A stretch of DNA of 15,772 bases from JANRLJ01 sp034437895 (GCA_034437895.1 DAOTTO010000150.1:1-15772), one strand, 5' to 3'; shown: positions 1 to 7,656, numbered from the stretch's first letter. Notes: generated from the sequence alone by a model not told the origin. Numbers and translations: made by a program.

Positions 1-18
1 CATTTTTCGCCTCAAGTT
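1..18 (-). other. possible start of a minus-strand gene leaving the window at the left edge
   Basis: Read on the minus strand, the first three bases of the window form an ATG. It is preceded by TTGAGGCGAAAA, which holds a GAGG Shine-Dalgarno-like core about 8 bases upstream. Only the start codon is inside the window, so neither frame nor product can be judged. It would lie about 41 bp downstream of the 72-residue gene on the same strand. Confidence 0.22.
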
Positions 19-44
19 TTGCCCTCGATGATTTTGCATCCCGC

Positions 45-263
45 CTACTTATCCGGCTCCAAAGAAATAATATTTAATTTGACACCGCGCACTGCGGCCT
101 TTTTCTGATTAATATGCACCATAGCAAGGCGATGGGTGGGGAGTTCGGTGCGGCAGTGGAGCAGCAAGCGTAAAGCGTATTTATCGAGGTCTTCCAAATC
201 ATTATGAACAGTCGCCCGAATTTTATCATCGTCGGCCTTTGCTGCCCATTCCTTCTCAGACAC
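45..263 (-). CDS. small hypothetical protein (72 aa)
   Basis: This ORF starts with GTG (261-263) and ends with TAG (45-47). The product is soluble and charged: an acidic, helix-prone N-terminal half (DLEDLDKYALRLLLHCRTEL around residues 22-41) is followed by a more basic stretch ending in SLEPDK. I see no signal peptide, membrane segment or known motif. No convincing Shine-Dalgarno precedes the GTG, which weakens the call. The amino-acid mix looks protein-like rather than like an antisense shadow, and no other gene uses this stretch. The 190 bp between its start and the plus-strand transporter would hold divergent promoters. I do not recognise the family. Confidence 0.42.
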   Translation of the reverse strand: MSEKEWAAKADDDKIRATVHNDLEDLDKYALRLLLHCRTELPTHRLAMVHINQKKAAVRGVKLNIISLEPDK

Positions 264-453
264 TTGTCGTCATTAATTGGGTACTTGACACCTCTTGCAT
301 GGTGACGTTCTGCTTCCTTTTGCTTTTGTCACCATTTTCTCCCCTTCATCCCTTTTCATGCAATCGCCCTACGGTATGACGTGGCCTTATACTTTAAATA
401 CAATCTTCGTTATCATGAAGTTTGTCCTTTTGCATTCTATGGATTGACCTTTT

Positions 454-1386
454 ATGACCAACTCGCAGCGCACGGGTGTTTTCTTTATCTTGATCGCCGC
501 CGCCGGATACGCCTTTCTGCCGATTCTCGCTAAATTCGCTTACGAATACGGCCTGACGGCGATGGATGTCGTCACATGGCGCTTTATCTTCGCCACACCG
601 GGCATCTGGCTGCTTGTGTCGCGCCTGCCGAATCCTGATTCCACCCGTTTGCCGCGTCTGCCGTTGTTAGCGATGGGGATGCTGTTCGGCGTGATTGCGA
701 TGTTGGCATTCTTCGCGCTGGAACGTGTTCCTGCCAGTACCTTTGTTGTATTGGTTTATGCCTATCCCGCCGTCGTAGCAATTCTTTCGCTCTTCACAGG
801 CGAGTTTTTATCGACGGGCGGTTGGATTGCGCTCGGTCTAACCTTAGTCGGCGTGTTGATGACGGTGCCGGATTTTACGACTGGGCTGGCGGAAAGCGAC
901 CCCGGAGGCATTTTGCTCTCGATTATGAACGCCATCACCTACGGTATTTATCTCGTCATTAGCAATCGTCTGCTGCGCGGACAGACCGCCCTTGCTCAGG
1001 CCAGCGCTTACAGCATTTCCGGCTCGCTGATTTTGCTACTCTTAGTCGCACTGTTTAACGGACTCGCTATCCCGCAAAATTGGATGGCGTGGGGCTGTGT
1101 CTTCGGGATTGCGATCTTTAGCACCGTCATTCCCATTTTTTCGGTCTATACCGCCATGCAAAAATTGGGCGCAACACGCGCCTCGATTTTGAGTATGTTA
1201 GAGCCTGTTCTCGTGCTTGTATTTTCATTTTTGTTTCTGGATGAAACGATGAAACCGATTCAATGGGCGGGCGGCGCGTTAATTCTGGTAAGCGCCATTA
1301 CGTTACAACTTAATGGGCGTAAGCCACGCCCGTCAAATGAATCCCAAACCGATGATATTTTGCAGCCAGAAATTGCCGCCTTGTGA
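454..1386 (+). CDS. DMT-superfamily EamA transporter (310 aa)
   Basis: This is an integral membrane protein of the drug/metabolite transporter superfamily. The family normally has about 300 residues and ten transmembrane helices arranged as two EamA repeats. Here the first repeat spans about residues 8-140 (TGVFFILIAAAGYAFLPILA opens helix 1). The second spans about 150-287 and begins GGILLSIMNAITYGIYLVIS. A typical last-helix segment, WAGGALILVSAITLQL, precedes a short polar C-terminal tail. Such proteins export metabolites, amino acids or drugs, but the substrate cannot be assigned from sequence. The ATG at 454 has only a weak GGA about 11 bases upstream, so the start is less certain than the family. 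Another EamA gene follows 164 bp downstream; the two are paralogous at family level, not recent duplicates. The 1387-1550 gap holds a 7-bp-stem hairpin (1386-1402) without a U-tract. Confidence 0.92.
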   Translation: MTNSQRTGVFFILIAAAGYAFLPILAKFAYEYGLTAMDVVTWRFIFATPGIWLLVSRLPNPDSTRLPRLPLLAMGMLFGVIAMLAFFALERVPASTFVVLVYAYPAVVAILSLFTGEFLSTGGWIALGLTLVGVLMTVPDFTTGLAESDPGGILLSIMNAITYGIYLVISNRLLRGQTALAQASAYSISGSLILLLLVALFNGLAIPQNWMAWGCVFGIAIFSTVIPIFSVYTAMQKLGATRASILSMLEPVLVLVFSFLFLDETMKPIQWAGGALILVSAITLQLNGRKPRPSNESQTDDILQPEIAAL

Positions 1387-1550
1387 AGGCTTGCGAAGCC
1401 TTGCAATTGCGAATTAGAACGCAAGAAATAGATAGCCGCGCCGATTCGCAGCCAGTAAGCTAGATGAGTCCGCCGCAAGCAAAAGCGTATATTCATTTCA
1501 TAAAATTCTTGGCGCTTTTGGTGGTTCAAACAAATTAAGGAGCAGTTCTC

Positions 1551-2474
1551 GTGAGTGTAAAAGTTGAAGCCGCACCCATCCTTGAAACCGCCTTGCCCGA
1601 TCAATCGCGCCGTTTAAAAATCGGGCTGGCGCTGTTTTCCTTATATATCATCTGGGGATCCACCTATCTCGCACTGCGAATAGGCGTGGAGAGCTTTCCG
1701 CCGTTTATGATGACAGGGGTACGTTTTCTCATCGCCGGGGTGATCTTGTTCGCCTTCCAATGGATGCGCGGCGACACCCTCCCGACAGGCGTACAATGGC
1801 GCAACGCCAGCGTGATCGGCGCGATGATGCTCGGCGTTGGAACGGGCGGGGTTACTTTTGCGGAACAATGGGTGGCTTCGGGGTTAGCCGCAACCGCTGT
1901 TGCTGCTGTGCCTGTGTGGGCGGCTTTATTCGGGGGATTATGGGGGCGCTGGCCTACACGTTGGGAATGGGCAGGGCTGATTCTCGGCTTGGTTGGCGTT
2001 ACGCTGCTGAACACGGAAAGCGGGATGCAGGCCAACCAATTAGGCGCAATCGCCCTCATTTTGGGGCCAATGTCGTGGGCGTTTGCCTCGATCTGGAGTC
2101 GCCGCCTGAATTTGCCGGATGGATTGATGGCGACGGCGGTTGAGATGATCGGAGGCGGCGCATTCTTGATGGTCTTGAGCGTCATCGTGCGCGAAAATTT
2201 AGACAAAGCACCCAGTACCGAGTCGGTGCTGGCGGTAGTCTATCTCATCACATTTGGGGCGTTGATCGCATTCAGTGCGTATATGTATCTACTTAAGGAG
2301 GTACGCCCCGCTGTAGCGACCAGCTATGCCTATGTCAATCCGATTGTGGCGGTCTTTTTGGGAATCGTTTTTGCCAATGAGGAGATTACGCTGACAGGCA
2401 AAATTGCGTTAGTCGTGATTCTGGCGGGAGTCGCGCTGTTAACGTTTGGTGGCGGCAAGAAAAAAGCCGCCTAG
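1551..2474 (+). CDS. DMT-superfamily EamA transporter, YedA-like (307 aa)
   Basis: This is a second ten-helix DMT/EamA transporter. The first helix carries IIWGSTYLALRIGVESFPP, and the WGSTYLA signature with the following F-P-P is typical of the YedA-like branch of EamA proteins. Repeat 1 covers about residues 22-155. Repeat 2 starts near LGAIALILGPMSWAFASIWS and ends with the helix IALVVILAGVALLTFGGG and a KKKAA tail. The GTG start at 1551 is supported by AAGGAG at 1537-1542, 8 bases upstream. The gene converges on the 80-residue minus-strand gene and the two overlap by 4 bp. Substrate is unknown; export of small metabolites is the usual role in the family. Confidence 0.93.
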   Translation: MSVKVEAAPILETALPDQSRRLKIGLALFSLYIIWGSTYLALRIGVESFPPFMMTGVRFLIAGVILFAFQWMRGDTLPTGVQWRNASVIGAMMLGVGTGGVTFAEQWVASGLAATAVAAVPVWAALFGGLWGRWPTRWEWAGLILGLVGVTLLNTESGMQANQLGAIALILGPMSWAFASIWSRRLNLPDGLMATAVEMIGGGAFLMVLSVIVRENLDKAPSTESVLAVVYLITFGALIAFSAYMYLLKEVRPAVATSYAYVNPIVAVFLGIVFANEEITLTGKIALVVILAGVALLTFGGGKKKAA

Positions 2475-2713
2475 TTATTGGCTTCATCGTTATCTGCATC
2501 ATCAGGATAAAAATAAGCCCAGAGCGCGTCCGCTTTATCCGGGTAGTCCCGCATCCATTCCACAGGCTTCATCAAGCGGGCGCGATAGACCACCGCGCTA
2601 TAGTGACGCAGTTCATCCGTCATGCCTGCTTTGCGCCGCAGATGATCGTCAATCAACCTCAGTAATCGGCTGCCATGCAGAGTTAACTTGTCATCTTCCA
2701 CGAACAACGACAT
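2471..2713 (-). CDS. small hypothetical protein (80 aa)
   Basis: This is a compact soluble protein with a charged, helix-rich body (SRLLRLIDDHLRRKAGMTDE around residues 15-34), a Trp/Tyr-containing segment (VEWMRDYPDKADALWAYFYP) and a very acidic end (DDADNDEANN). The ATG at 2711-2713 is preceded on the minus strand by AAAGGATATTGCG, giving an AGGA ribosome-binding core at ordinary spacing. That and the protein-like composition make it a credible gene. It overlaps the 3' end of the convergent transporter by 4 bp. No signal peptide or membrane segment is visible. I do not recognise the family and propose no function. Confidence 0.68.
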   Translation of the reverse strand: MSLFVEDDKLTLHGSRLLRLIDDHLRRKAGMTDELRHYSAVVYRARLMKPVEWMRDYPDKADALWAYFYPDDADNDEANN

Positions 2714-2893
2714 CGCAATATCCTTTAGGACTTTCTCAGTTGACGAGCGTTTCTGGTAAAAGTAGTTGATTCATAATTTTGAGTAGAGGCAAAGATTTCC
2801 GCTCACCTCTTATTTTGACTAAAAACTAATCACTATGACCTGCATCACTTCTAATCCTTGTTAAATCAAATTCATCCTACTGCGATATGGGAT

Positions 2894-2943
2894 TATAATC
2901 AAACCAGACTTAATCAACCGTGAGGGAAGGAACATGCCACCAA
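2894..2943 (+). promoter_or_regulatory. putative -10 box and ribosome-binding site of the NBR1-Ig/C39-like gene
   Basis: A perfect TATAAT lies at 2894-2899, about 35 bp before the ATG at 2934. The expected -35 position (2871-2876, TTCATC) matches poorly. The Shine-Dalgarno is the purine run GAGGGAAGGA immediately upstream of the start. The rest of 2714-2893 is AT-rich and shows no ORF. Confidence 0.4.
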
Positions 2944-4211
2944 AACTGAACGGACGCTATATCGCCGATGTCACGATTCCAGACGATACCCCTATCACTG
3001 CCGGAACAACATTTATAAAAACTTGGCTGATTGAAAATAATGGGCAAGGCGCATGGGAGGCGGGTTTTAATTTTGTCTGGGTCAAAGGCTCGTCCATGAC
3101 GACGATCCCCAAAATACCGCTGCCCAACCTTGCGCCCGGCGCACAAGCGCAAATTTCACTTTCACTGACCGCGCCAGCAAAGGCCGGAAAACATTTTAGT
3201 GATTGGCGTTTTCAAGATAGTAAGGGTAATTTTTTCGGTGAGGTCATTTATACGCGCATCCTCTCGCAACCTGCGCCTGCTACGATTCCGAGTGGCAAAA
3301 ACGACAGTTATTTTCTGGCTGATGTCACTATTCCCGACAATATACAAATCCAGCCCGGCGCACAGTTTACGAAAACATGGCGCGTCCGCAACAGTGGAAC
3401 GCTTCCTTGGGGCGCGGGCTATTCGCTGAACTGGACACACGGCACCTCGATGACGACTAATTTCAGTGTACCCATACCCTATACCCCGCCGGGAAGTGAA
3501 GCCCAGCTTTCCGTCACTCTCAACGCGCCAATACCTCCCAGCATGTATTACGGTGATTGGCGGCTGAAAGATGATAAAGGGCAGGTGTTCGGCGCGGCCT
3601 TCTGGGTGCGGATCGTCGTCCCCACGCCGCAGGGAACATCGCCCGGTTTCACCGGAACATCAACCGATGCCCCCGCCGGATTTAAATCCATCGCGCCGCA
3701 TTTTTCGCAGCGAGACAACCGCTGGGGCAGCGCTCCGCTGGCGAATATGGCGAATGCGCCGTCGATTGGGCGTTGGGGCTGCTTAATGACGTGCCTAACG
3801 ATGATCGCGGCTTCTCGTGGGCAAAGCGTTGACCCCGGACAATTTAATCAACTCATGGTGCAGCGTGGCGGCTTCACCAATGGCTATTTTACGCGCTGGG
3901 ACGCGCTGCAAGTGGTATATCCGAATATCATTTTTGATGGCAAACTCGATCTGGGCGCGGACATTGTTTCGCGGATTGATGCCAGCTTACAGGCAGGTCG
4001 TCCGGCGGCAGTTCTGGTCGATTTTACGCCGCAGAATCAATATAGTGATAACGATCAACATTGGGTGTTGGCTGTCGGGCGCAACGGGAGCGATTATCTG
4101 ATTAATGATCCCTGGATGCTCGACGGGCAGCCCGTTTCCCTGTTGAAAAATTATGGGCGCTCCGGCGGACAACTACGCGATGCGGTGCGCTCCGCCATTT
4201 TCTACCGCTAA
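2934..4211 (+). CDS. two NBR1-type Ig domains fused to a C39-like cysteine peptidase domain (425 aa)
   Basis: Domain order is NBR1 Ig-like 1 (about residues 6-108), NBR1 Ig-like 2 (125-228), a Pro/Gly/Thr linker (229-249) and a Peptidase_C39_2-like domain (250-425). Both Ig units show the repeated pattern ADVTIPD, then KTW, an N-x-G turn, SMTT, a P/G-rich loop and YGDWR or FSDWR. The peptidase domain opens with HFSQRDNRWGSAPL and IGRWGC. Likely catalytic residues are Cys283 in the GC motif, His376 in QHWVLAVG and Asp392 in INDPW, a Cys-His-Asp triad as in papain-fold C39-like enzymes. NBR1-type domains of this kind are common in Chloroflexota, usually in extracellular or membrane-attached proteins. 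Here no signal peptide or transmembrane segment is visible; the protein begins MPPKLNGRYIADV. It may be intracellular or exported by another route. The substrate is unknown. It is flanked by its own TATAAT-type promoter and a strong terminator, so it is probably monocistronic. Confidence 0.85.
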   Translation: MPPKLNGRYIADVTIPDDTPITAGTTFIKTWLIENNGQGAWEAGFNFVWVKGSSMTTIPKIPLPNLAPGAQAQISLSLTAPAKAGKHFSDWRFQDSKGNFFGEVIYTRILSQPAPATIPSGKNDSYFLADVTIPDNIQIQPGAQFTKTWRVRNSGTLPWGAGYSLNWTHGTSMTTNFSVPIPYTPPGSEAQLSVTLNAPIPPSMYYGDWRLKDDKGQVFGAAFWVRIVVPTPQGTSPGFTGTSTDAPAGFKSIAPHFSQRDNRWGSAPLANMANAPSIGRWGCLMTCLTMIAASRGQSVDPGQFNQLMVQRGGFTNGYFTRWDALQVVYPNIIFDGKLDLGADIVSRIDASLQAGRPAAVLVDFTPQNQYSDNDQHWVLAVGRNGSDYLINDPWMLDGQPVSLLKNYGRSGGQLRDAVRSAIFYR

Positions 4212-4239
4212 AATCCTCCTTCAACGAAATGTATTTTTC

Positions 4240-4272
4240 AAACAAGGGACATAAAAGTCCCTTGTTTTTATT
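4240..4272 (+). terminator. intrinsic terminator after the NBR1-Ig/C39-like gene
   Basis: A perfect 11-bp stem, AAACAAGGGAC (4240-4250) with GTCCCTTGTTT (4257-4267), closes a 6-nt ATAAAA loop and is followed by a T-rich tail. It begins 28 bp after the stop codon. Confidence 0.88.
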
Positions 4273-4367
4273 TGGGACTTTTTTATTCCCTGCTTGGTAT
4301 GTTTAAGCCAATTCAAATCTCATTATTGCAAGCCCGCCAATGAATCTATTGAACAAGGAGTCGTAAT

Positions 4368-4838
4368 ATGAAAAGTCGTGTAAAACTGTTCGGTCATCCT
4401 CTGCATCCCATGCTGGTCGTCTTCCCATTAGGCTTATTCGCAACCTCAGTCGTGTTCGACATTATTGGTGGACTTGATAACAATGGGTACTGGTCTTTTG
4501 CCTCTTACTATATGATCGGCGCGGGCGTTGTGGGTGGCATGGTGGCGAGCGCTGTTGGTGCAATTGACTTGATCGCAATTCCGGCTAAAACACGCGCCAA
4601 ACGCATTGGTTTACTTCATGGTGCGGTCAACATCATTACGATTACGATGTTTGCGGCAAGCTGGCTTATTCGTAACAATGCCGAAAATCGAGAAGATTTA
4701 AGCGCTGTTTTGGTGTCGTTACTCGGCATCGGTATCGGCACTTTGGGCGGTTGGCTTGGTGGCGAGTTGGTCTTCAGGTTAGGCGTAGGCGTAGATAAAG
4801 AAGCCCAACTGGATGCTCCTAATTCGCTGCGGGAATGA
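4368..4838 (+). CDS. DUF2231-family integral membrane protein (156 aa)
   Basis: This is a four-helix membrane protein. It opens with KLFGHPLHPMLVVFPLGLFA, the GHPLHP signature at the first helix that marks DUF2231 proteins. Helices are at about residues 13-35, 45-70, 84-103 and 113-137, with LLHGAVNIITITMFAASWLI in the third. The ATG at 4368 has an excellent ACAAGGAG ribosome-binding site 7 bases upstream. A short-chain dehydrogenase begins 52 bp after the stop, and the two are probably co-transcribed. The biochemical role of DUF2231 is not established. The conserved histidines of the GHPLHP motif have led to ideas of metal or haem binding, which the sequence alone cannot test. Confidence 0.86.
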   Translation: MKSRVKLFGHPLHPMLVVFPLGLFATSVVFDIIGGLDNNGYWSFASYYMIGAGVVGGMVASAVGAIDLIAIPAKTRAKRIGLLHGAVNIITITMFAASWLIRNNAENREDLSAVLVSLLGIGIGTLGGWLGGELVFRLGVGVDKEAQLDAPNSLRE

Positions 4839-4890
4839 GCAAAAGTTGCGTGAAATTTGGTTTATTTTTGAGCGGAATGGAGAGGAATCT

Positions 4891-5757
4891 ATGACTGAAG
4901 AAAAAGAAAAGCAGTTGCAACCGCCGCAGACACAGGCGCATCAACCTGGCATTGAATCGCAAATGAATCCGCGCCCCAGAGCCGTAGATAAAAATTATCT
5001 TGGCAGCGGCAAATTGACTGGAAAAGTGGCCCTCATCACAGGTGGCGACAGCGGAATTGGACGCGCTGTCGCGGTACTTTATGCCAAAGAAGGCGCAGAC
5101 GTGGCGATTGTCTATTTAGACGAACACAGCGATGCTCAGGAAACATGCAAAATGGTGGAACAGGAAAACCGTAAATGCCTGCTCATTGCGGGTGATTTAG
5201 CTGAAGAAGCATTTTGCCAAAAAGTGGTTGAGCAAACCGTCACAGAATTGGGCGGCCTTGATATTGTGGTCAATAATGCCGCTGTGCAGTATCCACAGGA
5301 AAGTATTGAGCAAATCACGGCGGAACAATTGGAGCGCACTTTCCGCGTAAACATTTTTGCCTACTTTTATATCGTGAAGGCCGCTTTAAAACACCTTAAG
5401 CCGCGCAGCACAATCATCAATACCACGTCGGTTACAGCCTATCATGGCAGCCCACAATTACTCGATTACTCATCGACAAAAGGGGCAATTGTCGCCTTTA
5501 CGCGCTCCCTTTCACAGGCACTCGTCGAAAAAGAGATTCGTGTTAATGCGGTTGCGCCGGGCCCCATCTGGACACCGCTTATCCCAGCGTCATTTGATGC
5601 GGAACGAGTCGCGAGTCATGGTAGCAGCGCCCCGATGAAGCGCGTTGGACAGCCAGAAGAAGTCGCCCCAAGTTATGTTTTTCTCGCTTCGGACGACTCA
5701 TCTTATATGACTGGACAGGTGCTTCATCCTAACGGCGAAACCATCGTCAACGGCTGA
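4891..5757 (+). CDS. short-chain dehydrogenase/reductase, general-stress type (288 aa)
   Basis: This is a classical SDR oxidoreductase with an NAD(P)-binding Rossmann fold. TGGDSGIG (residues 50-57) is the cofactor loop, NNAA (128-131) the structural motif, and Asn154, Ser180, Tyr193 and Lys197 form the catalytic tetrad (YSSTK at 193-197). The roughly 45-residue N-terminal extension, with PPQTQ, HQPGIES and LGSGKLTGK, is the hallmark of the YghA/YdaD-like stress-associated SDR group, whose natural substrates are poorly defined. The ATG at 4891 is chosen over an in-frame ATG at 4813. The upstream one lies inside the preceding gene, whereas 4891 has GGAGAGG just upstream and gives the usual family length. 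The gene follows DUF2231 at 52 bp, suggesting an operon. Confidence 0.93.
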   Translation: MTEEKEKQLQPPQTQAHQPGIESQMNPRPRAVDKNYLGSGKLTGKVALITGGDSGIGRAVAVLYAKEGADVAIVYLDEHSDAQETCKMVEQENRKCLLIAGDLAEEAFCQKVVEQTVTELGGLDIVVNNAAVQYPQESIEQITAEQLERTFRVNIFAYFYIVKAALKHLKPRSTIINTTSVTAYHGSPQLLDYSSTKGAIVAFTRSLSQALVEKEIRVNAVAPGPIWTPLIPASFDAERVASHGSSAPMKRVGQPEEVAPSYVFLASDDSSYMTGQVLHPNGETIVNG

Positions 5758-5786
5758 TGTACCACAAGCGGACATCATACGCCATC

Positions 5787-5963
5787 TTACTCATCCCCTT
5801 CAGTTTCTTCGTCCTCCCCTTCCGCCTGCCCTGGTGTATGCCCGACTTTTATATCTTTCTCTCCGGGTGTTTCGCTGCCTTCGGCTTGGGTTGTGCGCTG
5901 AATATTGGGATTGGGCTTGGTATCTTCCAAAGATGGGTTGGGGATTTCTCTATCTGGCGACAT
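5787..5963 (-). CDS. small acidic, probably disordered protein (58 aa)
   Basis: A 58-codon ORF runs from ATG (5961-5963) to TAA (5787-5789) on the minus strand. The product is rich in Pro, Glu, Asp, Gly and Thr, starts MSPDREIPNPSLEDTK, contains GSETPGEKD and ends GEDEETEGDE. It has no hydrophobic segment and is probably disordered. An AGGA core lies about 11 bases upstream of the start, slightly long. The opposite strand carries a competing 75-codon ORF (5757-5984) whose ATG overlaps the dehydrogenase stop; that product is hydrophobic and lacks a ribosome-binding site. The two are unlikely both to be real. I favour the acidic one on composition and ribosome-binding site, but only moderately. 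No family is recognised. Confidence 0.48.
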   Translation of the reverse strand: MSPDREIPNPSLEDTKPNPNIQRTTQAEGSETPGEKDIKVGHTPGQAEGEDEETEGDE

Positions 5964-6064
5964 AAGGTTTTAATTCCTGTTTGATCGATACGTTTACTAC
6001 AGTGTAATTTGACGGTGTAAAAATCAACCAAACACGAGCATAAAAAACTCTAACGGAAATTGGA

Positions 6065-6108
6065 CGCAAAACAAAATTAGGCGGCATCGCTACTTAAACG
6101 ATGCCGCC
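6065..6108 (-). terminator. intrinsic terminator of propeller gene B5
   Basis: The stem GGCGGCATCG (6080-6089) pairs with CGATGCCGCC (6099-6108) around a 9-nt loop. Read on the minus strand it is followed by TAATTTTGTTTTG. It lies 34 bp beyond the B5 stop. The same type of hairpin recurs after B4 and B2. Confidence 0.85.
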
Positions 6109-6142
6109 CGATTATTTAAACAAGATGCGTTTTAACGTATAA

Positions 6143-7474
6143 CTACCGCGCCACCCACCCCAACGGCACCACCAGCAGCGGCGTACTCCCATCCGGCAGC
6201 GTAGGCGTAAACTCGCTGTATTCGCCTGTGGTCACGTTGACAAAGACTAAGCGCTCTGAATTCGGATACGGGCAGGAGTATTCGCGGGGCTGATAAGCCA
6301 GCCAACTGCCATCATTTGACCACAAAAAGTGGCAGCCGTTCGGCAAATTGTCGGCGACAGCGGCATGGTTAACTATCATATCTGCACGAGCAGAGGAATT
6401 GGCTGTCAAGGTGAAAATCTCAACATACTCGGAGGCCATCGAAGCATCGTGACCCATGATGTTAGCGACACTAAAATGCGCTGCCACCTGATTTGACACT
6501 GGATTAACCGCTGCATCGTCTAATTGAAGATCGGCAATTTGGGTCAGTGTCTCCTCGCTGACCTGATAGGCATAAGTGCCTGAAATGGCAACATCAACCT
6601 CGATGGAGTAGGTCACACCAATCAGCAGGGTATCGGCATCATACCATAGTGTGGTATAGGTGACCGGGGCGATGCCATATCCTTGCTCCCGAAACACAGG
6701 ACTCACGAAGTCGGTCACCTGTCGCAGCGTCTGCGCTAGAGTGTCCCACAGAAAGACCTCCGAAGCGCGATCAGGCACATAGGTTGGCGCGAACCCTTTG
6801 ATAAAACTCAGGTAGCGTCCATCTGGCGACCACTGCAAATCTGTGTTGTACCATGCGATCCACGAGGGCAGCGATGCTTGAGCAAACATAAGCTCTTGAA
6901 CAACTTCGCCATGAGAAGTGGTGAAAATTTCAAGCCTCTCGGAATTAAGGGAAGCAACAAACTCACTACTGGGCGAGAAGGCAAAATCATCACCATAGTA
7001 GTCATCAGTTATAGTGAGGGAGCTTTCATTTTCAATGGAATACAGAACCATGCCACCATCACTTCCTATAGACTGATTGTATGCAAACCATTTCCCGTCG
7101 GCTGACCACCCCATTTGTGCGATATAGCCCGATTGTAAATTGCGGATTTCTTGAGTTGCCAAGTTAAAGAGACGCAGAAAGCGTCTTAAGGTGGGATCTT
7201 CACTTTCTATACTGGATGCCGCAGCAACCCACTCACCATCGGGACTCATCATCGTTCTAGGTGCCCTCCAATCTGCCTCAATGGGCACCTCCACGTATTC
7301 AATACGGCTATCCAAAAACTCCGGTTGAAGCAGAGCAATATAACCCCCACCGTTGTAGTCTGCCGTGATGTGATAGGCAAAGTAATGCGTGGTTTGTGCG
7401 GTAACGTCGCTCCGAGCTTGAGTCAATATCGTCAAAGTGAAGATACAAAGCGTGATAAAAAGTGCACGTCTCAT
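6143..7474 (-). CDS. secreted TolB/WD40-like beta-propeller protein, copy B5 (443 aa)
   Basis: An N-terminal signal peptide (RRALFITLCIFTLTILTQA, hydrophobic core residues 4-16) is followed by propeller blades marked by SPDGEW, WSADGKWFAY, FSPSSEF, WSPDGRYLSF, WYDADTLLIG and WSNDGSWLAY. The protein ends PLGWVAR, a terminus shared by all full-length copies here. SPDG/WSPDG blades are typical of TolB-like propellers, which act in protein-protein or ligand binding rather than catalysis. I choose the ATG at 7474: GGAGAAG sits 5 bases upstream, and it starts the signal peptide directly. The in-frame ATG six codons earlier (7492) has no ribosome-binding site. B5 has no A gene before it and carries its own leader. 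Its 5' end and leader are nearly identical to those of the truncated copy at 9040-9486. Confidence 0.85.
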   Translation of the reverse strand: MRRALFITLCIFTLTILTQARSDVTAQTTHYFAYHITADYNGGGYIALLQPEFLDSRIEYVEVPIEADWRAPRTMMSPDGEWVAAASSIESEDPTLRRFLRLFNLATQEIRNLQSGYIAQMGWSADGKWFAYNQSIGSDGGMVLYSIENESSLTITDDYYGDDFAFSPSSEFVASLNSERLEIFTTSHGEVVQELMFAQASLPSWIAWYNTDLQWSPDGRYLSFIKGFAPTYVPDRASEVFLWDTLAQTLRQVTDFVSPVFREQGYGIAPVTYTTLWYDADTLLIGVTYSIEVDVAISGTYAYQVSEETLTQIADLQLDDAAVNPVSNQVAAHFSVANIMGHDASMASEYVEIFTLTANSSARADMIVNHAAVADNLPNGCHFLWSNDGSWLAYQPREYSCPYPNSERLVFVNVTTGEYSEFTPTLPDGSTPLLVVPLGWVAR

Positions 7475-7536
7475 GTTTCTTCTCCAAATCATAGATCAGC
7501 ATTAATTACGAACCATCGCAAATACACTCTTGAGGG

Positions 7537-7553
7537 TAGCAGAAATGCTGCTA
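7537..7553 (-). other. short hairpin in the B5 leader
   Basis: TAGCAG (7537-7542) and CTGCTA (7548-7553) form a 6-bp stem around a 5-nt loop within the untranslated leader. The same hairpin occurs at 9549-9565. It could affect translation or mRNA stability, but conservation here only reflects the recent duplication. Confidence 0.35.
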
Positions 7554-7570
7554 AAGAAGCAATCTATACA

Positions 7571-7609
7571 ATAATATGCTAACCCACCGTTTGCCCTACG
7601 ATTGCCCTA
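7571..7609 (-). promoter_or_regulatory. candidate promoter with paired 8-bp direct repeats upstream of B5
   Basis: On the minus strand TAGGGCAA occurs twice (7602-7609 and 7591-7598), exactly 11 bp apart. This is followed by a TATTAT (7576-7571) that could serve as a -10 box. No good -35 is present; the nearer repeat covers that position, as in activator-dependent promoters. The arrangement recurs at 9583-9621 before B3. Confidence 0.35.
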
Positions 7610-7656
7610 TGCCAAAACAAAATCGGGCGGCATTCCTACTTAAACAATGCCGCCCG
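7610..7656 (-). terminator. intrinsic terminator of propeller gene B4
   Basis: An 11-bp perfect stem, CGGGCGGCATT (7624-7634) with AATGCCGCCCG (7646-7656), is followed on the minus strand by ATTTTGTTTTG. It begins 28 bp after the B4 stop. Confidence 0.88.

Larger units (their letters stand above)
7368..7620. repeat. 253-bp direct repeat, left copy (B5 leader plus 5' coding end)
   Basis: This segment matches 9380-9632 at a constant offset of 2012 bp with no indel. I count 3 mismatches, at 7428, 7462 and 7567. It covers the first 107 bp of B5 and its whole non-coding leader. At 7621 similarity drops as the two upstream terminators begin. Confidence 0.93.

Noticed and set aside
285..313. TTGACA in the 264-453 intergenic region as a -35 box
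   Set aside because: There is no acceptable -10 hexamer 16-18 bp downstream on the plus strand. The start of the first EamA gene is over 140 bp away.
1386..1402. AAGGCTT-GCG-AAGCCTT hairpin after the first EamA gene
   Set aside because: The stem is only 7 bp, it overlaps the stop codon and no T-tract follows, so I do not call it a terminator.
1664..2206. 180-codon minus-strand ORF inside the second EamA gene
   Set aside because: It is a shadow of a well-supported transporter: low-complexity Pro/Ala/Thr composition and no ribosome-binding site.
454..2474. The two adjacent EamA genes as a recent duplication
   Set aside because: Their sequences align only at family level, with different helix motifs and lengths between them. 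They are neighbours, not recent copies.
5757..5984. 75-codon plus-strand ORF with hydrophobic product, start overlapping the dehydrogenase stop
   Set aside because: It has no ribosome-binding site and no recognisable motif. The antisense frame gives a more protein-like acidic product with an AGGA upstream. Kept only as an alternative.
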